A stretch of DNA of 36,038 nucleotides, from the NCBI RefSeq assembly GCF_900109085.1, contig NZ_FNYW01000020.1:1-36038 (forward strand). The letters run 5' to 3'. The notes beneath the pieces were generated by a model, which saw only the letters and a list, made by a program, of their open reading frames with translations, ran no database searches and had not been told where the DNA came from. This document shows, piece by piece, positions 7,885 through 16,234 of this stretch (positions within the stretch are counted from its first letter, which is position 1; every line of letters starts with the position of its first letter). Source of the stretch: Alkalibacterium gilvum (GTDB lineage: Bacteria; Bacillota; Bacilli; Lactobacillales; Carnobacteriaceae_A). A program made the translations under genes and the position numbers.

Positions 7885-8109
7885 TTAAACTTCTTCGATA
7901 ATATTTTCCACTGTACGCGTGACGTATCGGGCATCTTTGATTTCTACGAATGGCTTGATTCCCTCAACTTCGAACATGTCCTGATTAATAATTTCTTCCA
8001 TTGCTGCTTGAGCAACCAACGGGTCGAGATTCTCAATCGGTTGATCCACACCAATAACCTTTGTTTTTCCCTCACCTGATTTAAAGCGCAGTTCTAATCG
8101 TTTTACCAT
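7885..8109 (-). CDS. DUF2922 domain protein
   Basis: A 74-residue protein recognised as DUF2922 by its pattern (KRLELRF at the start, then a central TKVIGVDQPIENLDP and a C-terminal IKDARYVTRTVE). No function is known for this family. GGAGG precedes the ATG. It follows a DUF1659 gene by 30 bases, a pairing that recurs in Firmicutes, so the two probably act together. No signal peptide or membrane segment. Confidence 0.85.
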   Translation of the reverse strand: MVKRLELRFKSGEGKTKVIGVDQPIENLDPLVAQAAMEEIINQDMFEVEGIKPFVEIKDARYVTRTVENIIEEV

Positions 8110-8139
8110 ATCTTTTCCTCCTCTTTATTTTCATAATTA

Positions 8140-8343
8140 TTAAAGTGTGTAACGATATTCTTCAATGACAGTAGCATATGATATGGGTAATTCGTTGACC
8201 GTACCTAGCGCTTGAGCAAAAGCTGCAATTTGTTCGTCTGTCAAGGTCTGCATTGCGCCATTAAAACGACGACGAATATACTTTTCGTTTACTGCATCCT
8301 CTAAAAATATATCCACTTTATTTCCATCCCATTCTTTTTGCAT
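8140..8343 (-). CDS. DUF1659 domain protein
   Basis: A 67-residue cytoplasmic protein. The C-terminal half (LTDEQIAAFAQALGTVNELP) resembles DUF1659, whose function is unknown. The ATG at 8343 has GGAGG seven bases upstream, so an in-frame start 12 codons earlier is rejected. It is the first gene of a two-gene operon with DUF2922. Confidence 0.8.
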   Translation of the reverse strand: MQKEWDGNKVDIFLEDAVNEKYIRRRFNGAMQTLTDEQIAAFAQALGTVNELPISYATVIEEYRYTL

Positions 8344-8510
8344 ATGAGTTCCTCCTCTGTTTTTTTGTAAGGTGATCACTGCTTACACCCTTAATAACGA
8401 AACAGAGTTTAAAAGTGTTACCTCTTTAACTAATTTTTCAAGTCAAGTTATCCTACTCTCCTGCTTATATAAATCATTGGACCAACGCATATAAAACATG
8501 GGAGACAAAA

Positions 8511-9092
8511 TTACTGACTTAAATTTTCTTCTTTAACTTCTTCGTAGCAGAAACAATCTGTAACATGATCATTGACCATTCCACTTGCTTGCATAAAGGC
8601 ATAACAGATGGTAGGTCCGACAAATTTAAACCCATCTTTTTTCAATTGTTTACTCATACGTTGACTTCTTTCTGTTTGTGATGGAATGTCTGAATTTTTG
8701 ATTCTCGCATTTTGTATGGGTTCTCCATCCACAAATTGCCATAAATAATCTGAGAATGTTTGACCACTTTCAAGGATTTCCAAATACGCTTGAGCGTTTG
8801 TGACGACGGATCTAATCTTCAATTTATTTCGAATGATATTCTCGTTTTTCAATAGTTTTTGAATTTTTTCTTCATTATAATTACTTATTTTTTGAGGATC
8901 GAAGTTATCAAATGCTTCTCTATAATTTTCTCTTTTTTTCAATACCGTTAGCCAGCTTAACCCCGCTTGTGCCCCTTCGAGACATAATAATTCAAAAAGC
9001 TGTTTATCATCATACAGCGGTCTTCCCCACTCTTTGTCATGATAATCTTTGTACTTTTGGTTATCCGTTACCCACTTACATCGGTTTGTCAT
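8511..9092 (-). CDS. tag: DNA-3-methyladenine glycosylase I (Tag)
   Basis: Removes 3-methyladenine from alkylated DNA, starting base excision repair. The zinc ligands known from E. coli Tag are all present: Cys5, His18, His176 and Cys180 (NDHVTDCFC). The catalytic-pocket region CLEGAQAGLSWLTVLKKREN contains the conserved Glu39. At 193 residues it is full length. AGGAAG precedes the ATG. It appears to be a single-gene unit. Confidence 0.96.
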   Translation of the reverse strand: MTNRCKWVTDNQKYKDYHDKEWGRPLYDDKQLFELLCLEGAQAGLSWLTVLKKRENYREAFDNFDPQKISNYNEEKIQKLLKNENIIRNKLKIRSVVTNAQAYLEILESGQTFSDYLWQFVDGEPIQNARIKNSDIPSQTERSQRMSKQLKKDGFKFVGPTICYAFMQASGMVNDHVTDCFCYEEVKEENLSQ

Positions 9093-9302
9093 TTTATTCT
9101 TCCTTTCTCAATTTATTGTGAACCCTCAGACTCAAAAGCAGATGTCAGTCTTGTGCTTTACTTGAGTATACTCTGGTAAAAACCTTTTATTGTAATTATA
9201 CAGAAAATAGACACTTTTTAGAAAAACCGGGAAATAAAAGCGTTTTATTACGGATTTATCATTTTTTAATCTAATTATTAGAAAGCTGTATCAAAAGCGT
9301 TA

Positions 9303-9314
9303 GTAACCGGTTAC
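9303..9314. promoter_or_regulatory. Palindrome upstream of the opuA promoter
   Basis: GTAACCGGTTAC is a perfect 12-base palindrome about 36 bases before the -35 element. Its position suits an activator or repressor site, but no known consensus was recognised. Confidence 0.4.
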
Positions 9315-9349
9315 ATCAATATTAAAATTCTGTTTGCAAGCCTAATCGT

Positions 9350-9378
9350 TTTACTGTGGTGTCTATGCTTGGTATAAT
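9350..9378 (+). promoter_or_regulatory. Promoter of opuAA-AB-AC
   Basis: TTTACT (9350-9355) and TATAAT (9373-9378) are 17 bases apart, and the -10 is extended (TGGTATAAT). This gives a leader of about 125 bases before the TTG start. Confidence 0.7.
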
Positions 9379-9439
9379 TAATGTTGTGCAAATAACTGGG
9401 ATAACTAACGTTTTTTACTTATTTTTAATTTTTGATCTC

Positions 9440-9465
9440 ACTTAAGACTGTTATCCGTCTTAAGT
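9440..9465 (+). promoter_or_regulatory. Inverted repeat in the opuA leader
   Basis: ACTTAAGAC and GTCTTAAGT form 9-base arms with an 8-base spacer about 45 bases before the opuAA start. No T run follows, so it is not an intrinsic terminator; an operator or leader-RNA stem is possible. Confidence 0.45.
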
Positions 9466-9509
9466 TGTAACGAGAACGAAACAAAATTTTATAAGGAGGC
9501 TGTAAACCT

Positions 9510-10718
9510 TTGGCAACTAAAGTTGAAATTCAAGACTTAGTCAAAATATTTGGCAAGAAAGAAAAACAAGCTTTAGAACTAGTGAAAAAAGGTCATTCAA
9601 AAGAAGATATTCTTGAGAAGACTGGAGCAACAGTTGGAGTGAACAAAGCTAGTTTTAAAGTCGAAGAGGGCGAAATATTCGTTATCATGGGACTTTCCGG
9701 TAGTGGTAAATCAACGCTTGTACGTATGCTCAACCGTTTGATCGAACCCACGGAAGGAAATATACTAATAGATGGCGATAATGTTTCTAAAATGAGCAAA
9801 GAGGAGTTACGTAAAGTCCGTCGAGAGAAAGTATCAATGGTATTCCAGAACTTTGGACTATTTCCTCACCGCACAATATTAGAGAACACAGAATACGGTT
9901 TAGAAGTGCAGGGCGTTGATAAAGAAGTAAGACAAGAGAAAGCTGAAGCTGCTCTTGATAACGCCGGTCTTCTACCTTATAAGGATCAAAAACCTAACCA
10001 ATTATCTGGTGGGATGCAGCAGCGTGTCGGGCTTGCCCGTGCACTAGCAAATGATCCTGAAATCCTATTAATGGATGAAGCATTCTCTGCGCTTGATCCA
10101 TTAATCCGTCGTGATATGCAAGACGAGTTAATTCAAATGCAAGATGCAATGCAAAAAACAATCATCTTTATTACACATGACTTGAATGAGTCATTACGTA
10201 TTGGTGATCGTATTGCTATTATGAAAGACGGAGAAGTCGTACAAGTTGGAACTGGGGAAGAAATTCTTACTAACCCAGCTAATGAATACGTTGAGCGTTT
10301 CGTTGAAGATGTCGACCGCTCCAAAGTTCTTACTGCTGAGAATATTATGATTCGTCCACAAACCTTACGTGCTCAGAAACAAGGTCCAAGAGTGGCGGCT
10401 CAGCAAATGAAAACTGAAGGTCTATCAAGTATGCTGGTTATCGATAATAATCAACAGCTACAAGGTTACGTTACCGATGAAGATGTTCTAACTGCAGTTA
10501 AATCTGGAATCAAGAACTTTGATAGTATCTTACGCACAGATATCCCTACAGTTTCTAAAGATACATTGGTGTACGATTTATACGATATCATCCACAACAC
10601 AGACACGCCTGTGGCTGTTGTAGATGAAAACAACAAATTAGAAGGTATTGTTATCCGAAGTCTCGTTATAGGTGCCTTAGCTAAGGACAGAGAGGAGGAA
10701 TCTAACAATGGAGAATAG
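9510..10718 (+). CDS. opuAA: Glycine betaine ABC transporter ATPase (OpuAA/ProV type)
   Basis: The ATP-hydrolysing subunit of a compatible-solute importer. It has Walker [10 protein letters not shown] (61-69), a Q loop (FQNFGLFPH), the signature [14 protein letters not shown], Walker [13 protein letters not shown] and the switch His in FITHD. The N-terminal helix with [14 protein letters not shown] is typical of the ProV/OpuAA subfamily. Two CBS domains occupy about residues 275-395; in OpuA relatives they sense ionic strength or c-di-AMP. The start is TTG with AAGGAGG ten bases upstream. The stop overlaps the permease start by 11 bases. Confidence 0.95.
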   Translation: MATKVEIQDLVKIFGKKEKQALELVKKGHSKEDILEKTGATVGVNKASFKVEEGEIFVIMGLSGSGKSTLVRMLNRLIEPTEGNILIDGDNVSKMSKEELRKVRREKVSMVFQNFGLFPHRTILENTEYGLEVQGVDKEVRQEKAEAALDNAGLLPYKDQKPNQLSGGMQQRVGLARALANDPEILLMDEAFSALDPLIRRDMQDELIQMQDAMQKTIIFITHDLNESLRIGDRIAIMKDGEVVQVGTGEEILTNPANEYVERFVEDVDRSKVLTAENIMIRPQTLRAQKQGPRVAAQQMKTEGLSSMLVIDNNQQLQGYVTDEDVLTAVKSGIKNFDSILRTDIPTVSKDTLVYDLYDIIHNTDTPVAVVDENNKLEGIVIRSLVIGALAKDREEESNNGE

Positions 10719-11556
10719 TATTTTAGATGTCATTCCTGAAATTCCAGTAGCCGATTGGATGGCCAATTTTATCGATTGGCTGACTGACAACCTCTCATGG
10801 CTATTTGATGCCCTTAGAGATGGCGGGGACGCGGTTATGGATTCAATGACCGAATTGTTACTCGTCGTACCACCCATTGCGTTTATTATCGCACTTACTG
10901 CATTAGCATTCTTTGCAAGTGGTAAAAAATGGGGCTTACCGACATTTACTGTCCTAGGCTTGATTTATATATACAACCAAGGTTTATGGGAACCGTTAAT
11001 GTTTACTATCACATTAGTTATCGTTGCAAGTTTACTCTCCATCGTCATCGGAGTGCCTGTAGGTATATTGATGGCTAAGAGTGAAATTGCCAACTTTATT
11101 ATCACGCCTATTTTAGACTTTATGCAGACGATGCCGGCTTTCGTTTATCTAATCCCAGCTGTCGCTTTCTTTGGTATCGGTATGGTACCTGGGGTCTTCT
11201 CAGCAGTTATTTTTGCTCTTCCACCAACTGTTCGTTTTACGAACTTAGGTATTAGACAAGTATCAGATGAAATGGTAGAAGCTGCACAGTCTTTCGGAAG
11301 TACCGCTTCACAACAATTATTCAAGGTTGAATTACCCTTAGCTAAAGCAACAATTATGGCGGGTATCAACCAAACTGTACTACTTGCTCTATCAATGGTA
11401 GTTATTGCTTCTATGATCGGAGCACCTGGTCTAGGTGAACGCGTAATCAACGCCTTACAACGTGCTCAGGTTGGTCCTGGTTTTGTAGCAGGATTCGCTT
11501 TAGTTGTTCTGGCTATTATTTTAGACAGAACCTTACAAGGATTTAATAAAGAATAA
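10708..11556 (+). CDS. opuAB: Glycine betaine ABC transporter permease (OpuAB/ProW type)
   Basis: The membrane subunit of the betaine importer, 282 residues. An acidic, amphipathic N-terminal stretch precedes about six to seven transmembrane helices. The EAA loop that contacts the ATPase is at [27 protein letters not shown] lies before the ATG inside the end of opuAA, so the two are translationally coupled. The substrate-binding protein is separate here, unlike the fused OpuABC of Lactococcus. Confidence 0.95.
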   Translation: MENSILDVIPEIPVADWMANFIDWLTDNLSWLFDALRDGGDAVMDSMTELLLVVPPIAFIIALTALAFFASGKKWGLPTFTVLGLIYIYNQGLWEPLMFTITLVIVASLLSIVIGVPVGILMAKSEIANFIITPILDFMQTMPAFVYLIPAVAFFGIGMVPGVFSAVIFALPPTVRFTNLGIRQVSDEMVEAAQSFGSTASQQLFKVELPLAKATIMAGINQTVLLALSMVVIASMIGAPGLGERVINALQRAQVGPGFVAGFALVVLAIILDRTLQGFNKE

Positions 11557-11586
11557 GGTATTAAAAAATTTAAAGGAGTTTTTATA

Positions 11587-12483
11587 TTGACTAACAACAC
11601 ATGGAAAAAATTAGGTTTAACTGTAATGTCCGCTTCAGCTTTATTCTTAGCTGCATGTAGTGATGATTCAAATGATTCAGACGATAGCGCTGAAGGTACT
11701 GTAGACGGCGAAATCGAATTAGCCTATGTTTCTTGGGATTCTGAAATCGCGTCAACAAACGTTATTGGGCAAGTTTTAGAAGATGTCGGTTATGATGTTA
11801 AACTTACTGCTTTAGATAATGCAATTATGTGGGAAGCAGTAGCAAATGACGAAGCTGACGCAATGGTTTCTGCTTGGTTACCAGGTACACACGCGCCACA
11901 ATTTGAAAACTACTCAGACCAAATGGAGCACTTAGGTCCAAACCTTGAAGGTGCTAAAATTGGTTTAGTTGTTCCTGAATATATGGATGTTGATTCTATC
12001 GAAGATCTATCCGATGAAGCTGATATGGCAATTACTGGTATTGAACCTGGTGCTGGTGTCGTTGCTGCAACAGAAACAGCTTTAGAAGAATACGAAAATT
12101 TATCTGACTGGGAAGTTAAAACTTCTTCATCAGGCGCAATGGTTACTCAACTGAAAGATGCATATGAGAACGAAGAAGAAATTATCGTAACAGGTTGGTC
12201 TCCACACTGGAAATTCCAATCTTATGATCTTAAATATCTAGACGATTCAAAAGAAGTGTTCGGTGGAGAAGAAACAATCGACACATTTGTTCGTGAAGAC
12301 TTAGAAGATGATATGTCTGAAGCTTACCAGATATTAGACAACTTCTATTGGGAAGCATCTGATATGGAATCTGTTATGTTAGAAATCCAAGATGGTACTG
12401 ACCCCGAAGAAGCTGCTGAAAACTGGATTAATGACAACCAAGATAAAGTAGCTGAATGGACAGATGGCGTTATAGAAGAATAA
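11587..12483 (+). CDS. opuAC: Glycine betaine-binding lipoprotein (OpuAC type)
   Basis: The extracellular receptor that delivers betaine to OpuAB. A signal peptide ends in the lipobox LAAC (Cys24), followed by an acidic Ser/Asp linker. The family's aromatic-box region is present (VSWDSEIAST, SAWLPGTH, TGWSPHWKF). The start is TTG, preceded by AAGGAG. The protein is extraordinarily acidic: about 72 Asp/Glu against 10 Lys and 1 Arg, as expected for proteins exposed to high salt or high pH. It is the last gene of the operon. Confidence 0.95.
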   Translation: MTNNTWKKLGLTVMSASALFLAACSDDSNDSDDSAEGTVDGEIELAYVSWDSEIASTNVIGQVLEDVGYDVKLTALDNAIMWEAVANDEADAMVSAWLPGTHAPQFENYSDQMEHLGPNLEGAKIGLVVPEYMDVDSIEDLSDEADMAITGIEPGAGVVAATETALEEYENLSDWEVKTSSSGAMVTQLKDAYENEEEIIVTGWSPHWKFQSYDLKYLDDSKEVFGGEETIDTFVREDLEDDMSEAYQILDNFYWEASDMESVMLEIQDGTDPEEAAENWINDNQDKVAEWTDGVIEE

Positions 12484-12498
12484 ATCCTTTATGATTTA

Positions 12499-12537
12499 TA
12501 AAGAGGTTGAGACTGCTGTCCCAACCTCTTTATTTTT
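12499..12537 (+). terminator. Terminator of the opuA operon
   Basis: The stem AAAGAGGTTG/CAACCTCTTT is followed by TATTTTT. Its sequence is closely related to the proA terminator at 28944-28980. Confidence 0.88.
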
Positions 12538-12555
12538 CTGAATATTTTAGATATG

Positions 12556-12600
12556 AAATCCCAAAGAGAGCAGACCTATTATCTGCTCTCTTTGGGATTT
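12556..12600 (-). terminator. Hairpin terminator of the antiporter gene
   Basis: Perfect 18-base arms (12556-12573 and 12583-12600) with a 9-base loop reach into the antiporter stop codon. The U tract on the minus strand is weak (GATTTCAT), but the stem is very stable. It sits back to back with the opuA terminator between convergent genes. Confidence 0.75.
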
Positions 12601-13774
12601 ATTTCATTTTATTTAGTAAATGAGGGGCTGATTTATAAATACCTAATGCTCCAAGGGGGGCTGTAAGGATAATGGACATCACAGCCAGGGCTAAAATGGT
12701 TGTCCCTTGCTGCACCCCTAAGGCTAAGGGCATGGCCCCAATGGCTGCTTGTACGGTCGCTTTAGGAGTGTAGGCAATCATACAAAAAAGGCGCTCTTTA
12801 ATGTCCAGTCCACTGTTCATAGTTACGAGCCAAACCCCAAGGCTTCTTGCTAATAAACCAATAATAATAATTAAGACTCCAGATAAGCCGGCATCTAATG
12901 CCTTTGTAATATCAACTTCCGAACCTACAAGTGCAAAGAGTAAAATCTGCAAGAAAAACCATAGACCGTTTAATGCAGTGGAAAACGTTTGAGCTTGTGT
13001 TGGAACTTTTTCCAAGAGTAAAAAGCCAATTGTCATCACACCTAGTAAGCTTGCGATTCCAGTATAATCCCCCCACTTCACGAAAATAATGGTTAGTGAA
13101 AGTAATAAAACCAATTTCTCACTATGATTTTTTGACCTTTTATTGAATATATAAACAAAAACATAGGCAATTACCGCACCCAATAGTATTCCTACTAAAA
13201 TATTAAAAGGGATACTCAGTAAGTTTTTTACCAGTGATGTGTGACCGGTTTGCGTTTCAAGTCCGACAAAAAATGTAAAAAATGTTATAGCAATAACATC
13301 GTCTATTGATGTCCCCGTTAAAAGCAAAGTGGGTATCTGCTTGTCTTCCCCATATCTTTTCTCTTTCAAATCAATCATGCTTGGTACAACAACGGCTGGT
13401 GAGACAGCTGCTATTATAAAACCAAGCATCCCCGCTTCGCTAAATGAAAAGCCAAGAAGGTAATAAGCTAACCCCATAACGGTAAATCCTTCTAAAATAC
13501 AGGGTATTATACTCATCTTAAGAGCGATAACACCTACTTTACGAATTTGTTCTTTCTTTATACCTAAACCAGCTCTTAATAGTATAATGATCAAAGCAAA
13601 CGTTCGAATGTCTTGGGACACAAGCAGCAAATCAGAATCCAAAATATTTAATACGTAAGGTCCCATTAATACTCCAACAGTCAGCATACCAATAAGCGGT
13701 GGTAGCCCTACACTAGATACAACTTTTCCTCCAATGTAACCAGTTAGTAATAATAATCCCAATCCTATAAGCAT
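12599..13774 (-). CDS. Cation/proton antiporter (PF00999 type)
   Basis: A polytopic inner-membrane protein of 391 residues with about 12 predicted helices, resembling the Na+/H+ exchanger fold. The helix with GTSIDDVIAITFF carries a paired Asp-Asp, the ion-binding arrangement of electrogenic antiporters such as NapA and of the Kef group. There is no C-terminal RCK or TrkA domain. It would exchange Na+ or K+ for H+ and so support pH and salt homeostasis; which cation is not shown by the sequence. The ribosome-binding site before the ATG is weak. It converges on the opuA operon. Confidence 0.85.
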   Translation of the reverse strand: MLIGLGLLLLTGYIGGKVVSSVGLPPLIGMLTVGVLMGPYVLNILDSDLLLVSQDIRTFALIIILLRAGLGIKKEQIRKVGVIALKMSIIPCILEGFTVMGLAYYLLGFSFSEAGMLGFIIAAVSPAVVVPSMIDLKEKRYGEDKQIPTLLLTGTSIDDVIAITFFTFFVGLETQTGHTSLVKNLLSIPFNILVGILLGAVIAYVFVYIFNKRSKNHSEKLVLLLSLTIIFVKWGDYTGIASLLGVMTIGFLLLEKVPTQAQTFSTALNGLWFFLQILLFALVGSEVDITKALDAGLSGVLIIIIGLLARSLGVWLVTMNSGLDIKERLFCMIAYTPKATVQAAIGAMPLALGVQQGTTILALAVMSIILTAPLGALGIYKSAPHLLNKMK

Positions 13775-13807
13775 GTTTTTATCTTCTTTCTATTAATAAA
13801 TTTGATA

Positions 13808-14461
13808 TCATGGATTAATGGATTGCCCACCAATTTCTTTAATATCTTCTTTCCCATCTCGTTCTACAATCGCTTCGATTCCTGCTTCGATTCCTCGAGC
13901 AATATCTTTCAGATTCATTGAAGGCTTATTCGGTTTGTCTATTACCTGTTCTGGAATGAATGGACAATGTATAAATCCACCTTTTTTACCTGGGTAATTT
14001 TTATCAATCATATATAAAATTTGATACATGATGTGGTTACATACAAACGTGCCTGCTGAATTAGAGACACTTGAAGGAACTTTGGCTTCTCGCATTTTCT
14101 CTACCATTGACTTGATTGGAAGTGTACTAAAATATGCTGCCGGGCCATCTGCTTTGATTTTTACATCAATAGGCTGTTTTTCTTCATTATCTGGAATACG
14201 TGCATCATCAATGTTGATTGCTACACGTTCTGGTGTGACACCATAACGTCCACCAGCTTGTCCGATACAAAGAATAACATCGGGATTAACTTCTTTTACT
14301 TTTTCTTCAAGAACTTCTGCAGATTTATGGAAAACTGTTGGAATTTCCAGCTTCACAATTTCTGCACCTTTGATTGAATCTGGGAGAAGTTTAACTGCTT
14401 CATAAGCTGGGTTAATTTTTTCTCCTCCAAATGGATCAAATCCACTAATTAAAATTTTCAT
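13808..14461 (-). CDS. pcp: Pyroglutamyl-peptidase I
   Basis: A cytoplasmic cysteine peptidase (family C15) that removes N-terminal pyroglutamate from peptides. The catalytic triad is visible as Glu78 ([10 protein letters not shown]), Cys141 ([11 protein letters not shown]) and His165 ([12 protein letters not shown]), and the N-terminal ISGFDPFGG is typical. At 217 residues it is full length. An ATG three codons upstream overlaps the AAAGGA itself, so the start at 14461 is preferred. It is the last gene of an operon with two predicted membrane proteins, DUF979 and DUF969, 22 bases after DUF979. Confidence 0.96.
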   Translation of the reverse strand: MKILISGFDPFGGEKINPAYEAVKLLPDSIKGAEIVKLEIPTVFHKSAEVLEEKVKEVNPDVILCIGQAGGRYGVTPERVAINIDDARIPDNEEKQPIDVKIKADGPAAYFSTLPIKSMVEKMREAKVPSSVSNSAGTFVCNHIMYQILYMIDKNYPGKKGGFIHCPFIPEQVIDKPNKPSMNLKDIARGIEAGIEAIVERDGKEDIKEIGGQSINP

Positions 14462-14483
14462 TTCATTCATCCTTTCTTTTACT

Positions 14484-15407
14484 CTAAAACGCCCAGAAGT
14501 ACATAAGTGCGATATGCACGATAATCATTAAAATCGCGTACGGAAGTTGTTCTCTGATAACACCATTTGGATTTTTCATTTCAAGCAAAGCTACAGGTAG
14601 AGCATTGAAGTTTGCTGCCATCGGTGTCATTAGCGTTCCACAATATCCTGCCGTCATAGCTAATGCTCCTGCAACAACCGGATCTGCACCTTGAGCAATA
14701 ACAAAGGGTACGCCAATACCTGCAGTAATAACGGTGAAAGCCGCAAAGGCATTCCCCATGATCATTGTAAAAATAACCATCCCAAGCACATAAGCCATGA
14801 CACCTAATAGTTGATTGCCTTCAGGAACAAATGCTGAAATCATCCCTGCAATCACATCGCCTACTCCGGCTGCAGTAAAAATAACACCCAAAGCAGCGAG
14901 GAGCTGAGGCAGAATACCTACTGTTCCTACTTGCCTAACCATACGGTCCCCTTCACGGAGAGCTGTTTTTACATTTGCTTTTGTCACAAGCATTGCAATA
15001 ATCAGCGAGGAAACAGCCGCTACACCTATACCAACTTGCCCTCCAAGTGGTGTGAACTGTGCAATGATGATTGCTATAAAGGCTAGAGAGACCACGGGAA
15101 TAAAAATCGTATTGCCAAGACGCTTACTTCTCTCCTGTGCCTTTTCTTCAGATAATTGATTAATTGGACCTATCTTCACCTGTTTAAATAATGTCAGGAT
15201 CCCCATTCCTACTACCATTAGTCCTGAAATATAAGCGGGAATAAATCTTCCGATAGAAAATGTAGCAGCAAGCAGGAACCAGAAAATAGCTGTCTGTATA
15301 CGTGCAGGATGCCTTTGATCTAACAAAACACGGAATCCAGTGTAAGCCATTAAAAGACCTGTTAATATAAAGAAAAACTCAAGAAGGTTGTTATTAAATG
15401 CTTCCAT
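14484..15407 (-). CDS. DUF979 family membrane protein
   Basis: A 307-residue protein with about nine hydrophobic segments. The glycine-rich loop and helix regions ([37 protein letters not shown]) match the DUF979 family, which is considered part of the ion-transporter-like superfamily. Its ATG shares one base with the stop codon of the DUF969 gene, so the two are translationally coupled and probably form one transporter. The link to pcp suggests transport of pyroglutamate or pyroglutamyl peptides, an inference only. Confidence 0.85.
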   Translation of the reverse strand: MEAFNNNLLEFFFILTGLLMAYTGFRVLLDQRHPARIQTAIFWFLLAATFSIGRFIPAYISGLMVVGMGILTLFKQVKIGPINQLSEEKAQERSKRLGNTIFIPVVSLAFIAIIIAQFTPLGGQVGIGVAAVSSLIIAMLVTKANVKTALREGDRMVRQVGTVGILPQLLAALGVIFTAAGVGDVIAGMISAFVPEGNQLLGVMAYVLGMVIFTMIMGNAFAAFTVITAGIGVPFVIAQGADPVVAGALAMTAGYCGTLMTPMAANFNALPVALLEMKNPNGVIREQLPYAILMIIVHIALMYFWAF

Positions 15408-16108
15408 TATTTCTCTCCCTCCTTGCCTGAATTTGATTTAGTTTTTTTACTTAATTGTTTATCAAATAAAAAGTTGGAAATAATCACAATGAACAATGCT
15501 ATAAAGGCGACCGGTAAAGAAGCCTGTGCAATACTTACTGCAGAAACATCATAACCTAACGACTCCAAAGTCCCTGCAATAAGAAGGACTCCTGAAGCAG
15601 CTATAAACGTGTTTTGAGCGAAGAAATTACCTAAGTTCTCCATAGCAGCAGAACGTGCTTTAACTTTCTCTTGTACTTCTTCGTCCTCTTCTTTATGCTT
15701 ATTCTTATTCTTAGTAGAAGCTTGTGCCATCGGTTCAATCAATGGTCTTACAAATTGTGTATGCCCCTGTATACGTATTGAGAAAAAACCTGCTAATTCT
15801 CTAATAAACATATACAATGATAAAAATCGTCCAGTTGTAAGTCCTTTGATACTCTCAATCAGACGTGTTGCTTGCTGACGTAACCCGAACTGTTCGGTTA
15901 AACCGATCATTGGTAATGTCAGGAAAAAAAGTGTGACCAGTCGATTGGATACAAAGGCATCACCTAATAATGTTAAAAAATCCAAAAGCGATAAGCCTGA
16001 AACCAAAGCTGTTGCCAATCCCGCTAGTATAACCACAGCTATCGTATCGACCTTAAAAATAAAACCAATTAAAATAATTAAAATACCTATCAATTTTAAA
16101 TATTCCAT
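15407..16108 (-). CDS. DUF969 family membrane protein
   Basis: A 233-residue protein with about six hydrophobic segments and a charged cytoplasmic loop rich in Lys and Glu (around residues 135-155). The family signature region RELAGFFSIRIQGHTQFVRPLI is clear. It is the first gene of DUF969-DUF979-pcp. GAGGAGGAG precedes the ATG. No function has been established for DUF969 to my knowledge; pairing with DUF979 is the rule in Gram-positive genomes. Confidence 0.85.
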   Translation of the reverse strand: MEYLKLIGILIILIGFIFKVDTIAVVILAGLATALVSGLSLLDFLTLLGDAFVSNRLVTLFFLTLPMIGLTEQFGLRQQATRLIESIKGLTTGRFLSLYMFIRELAGFFSIRIQGHTQFVRPLIEPMAQASTKNKNKHKEEDEEVQEKVKARSAAMENLGNFFAQNTFIAASGVLLIAGTLESLGYDVSAVSIAQASLPVAFIALFIVIISNFLFDKQLSKKTKSNSGKEGEK

Positions 16109-16133
16109 TAAAACTCCTCCTCTTCATTCTACT

Positions 16134-16163
16134 ATTATAATATAATTATGAGTACTATTACAA
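16134..16163 (-). promoter_or_regulatory. Promoter of DUF969-DUF979-pcp
   Basis: On the minus strand TTGTAA (16158-16163) and TATAAT (16134-16139) are 18 bases apart, about 25 bases before the ATG of DUF969. It lies directly after the copA terminator. Confidence 0.65.
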
Positions 16164-16172
16164 TACCATTAG

Positions 16173-16218
16173 AAAAAAGAGATATCATACAGAATAAGCT
16201 GTGTGATATCTCTTTTTT
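16173..16218 (-). terminator. Terminator of copY-copA
   Basis: 18-base arms, AAAAAAGAGATATCATAC and its near-perfect complement at 16201-16218, enclose a 10-base loop. A run of T follows on the minus strand; the plus strand also has one, so it may be bidirectional. Confidence 0.9.
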
Positions 16219-16234
16219 TCTATTTGTTAAAGTC

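Larger units (their letters stand above)
9093..9509. other. Intergenic region between tag and opuAA
   Basis: A divergent, AT-rich region of 417 bases without a coding signal. It holds the opuA promoter (9350-9378) and three dyads: GAGTATACTC (9164-9173), GTAACCGGTTAC (9303-9314) and ACTTAAGAC/GTCTTAAGT (9440-9465). The last lies in the untranslated leader. Confidence 0.8.
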
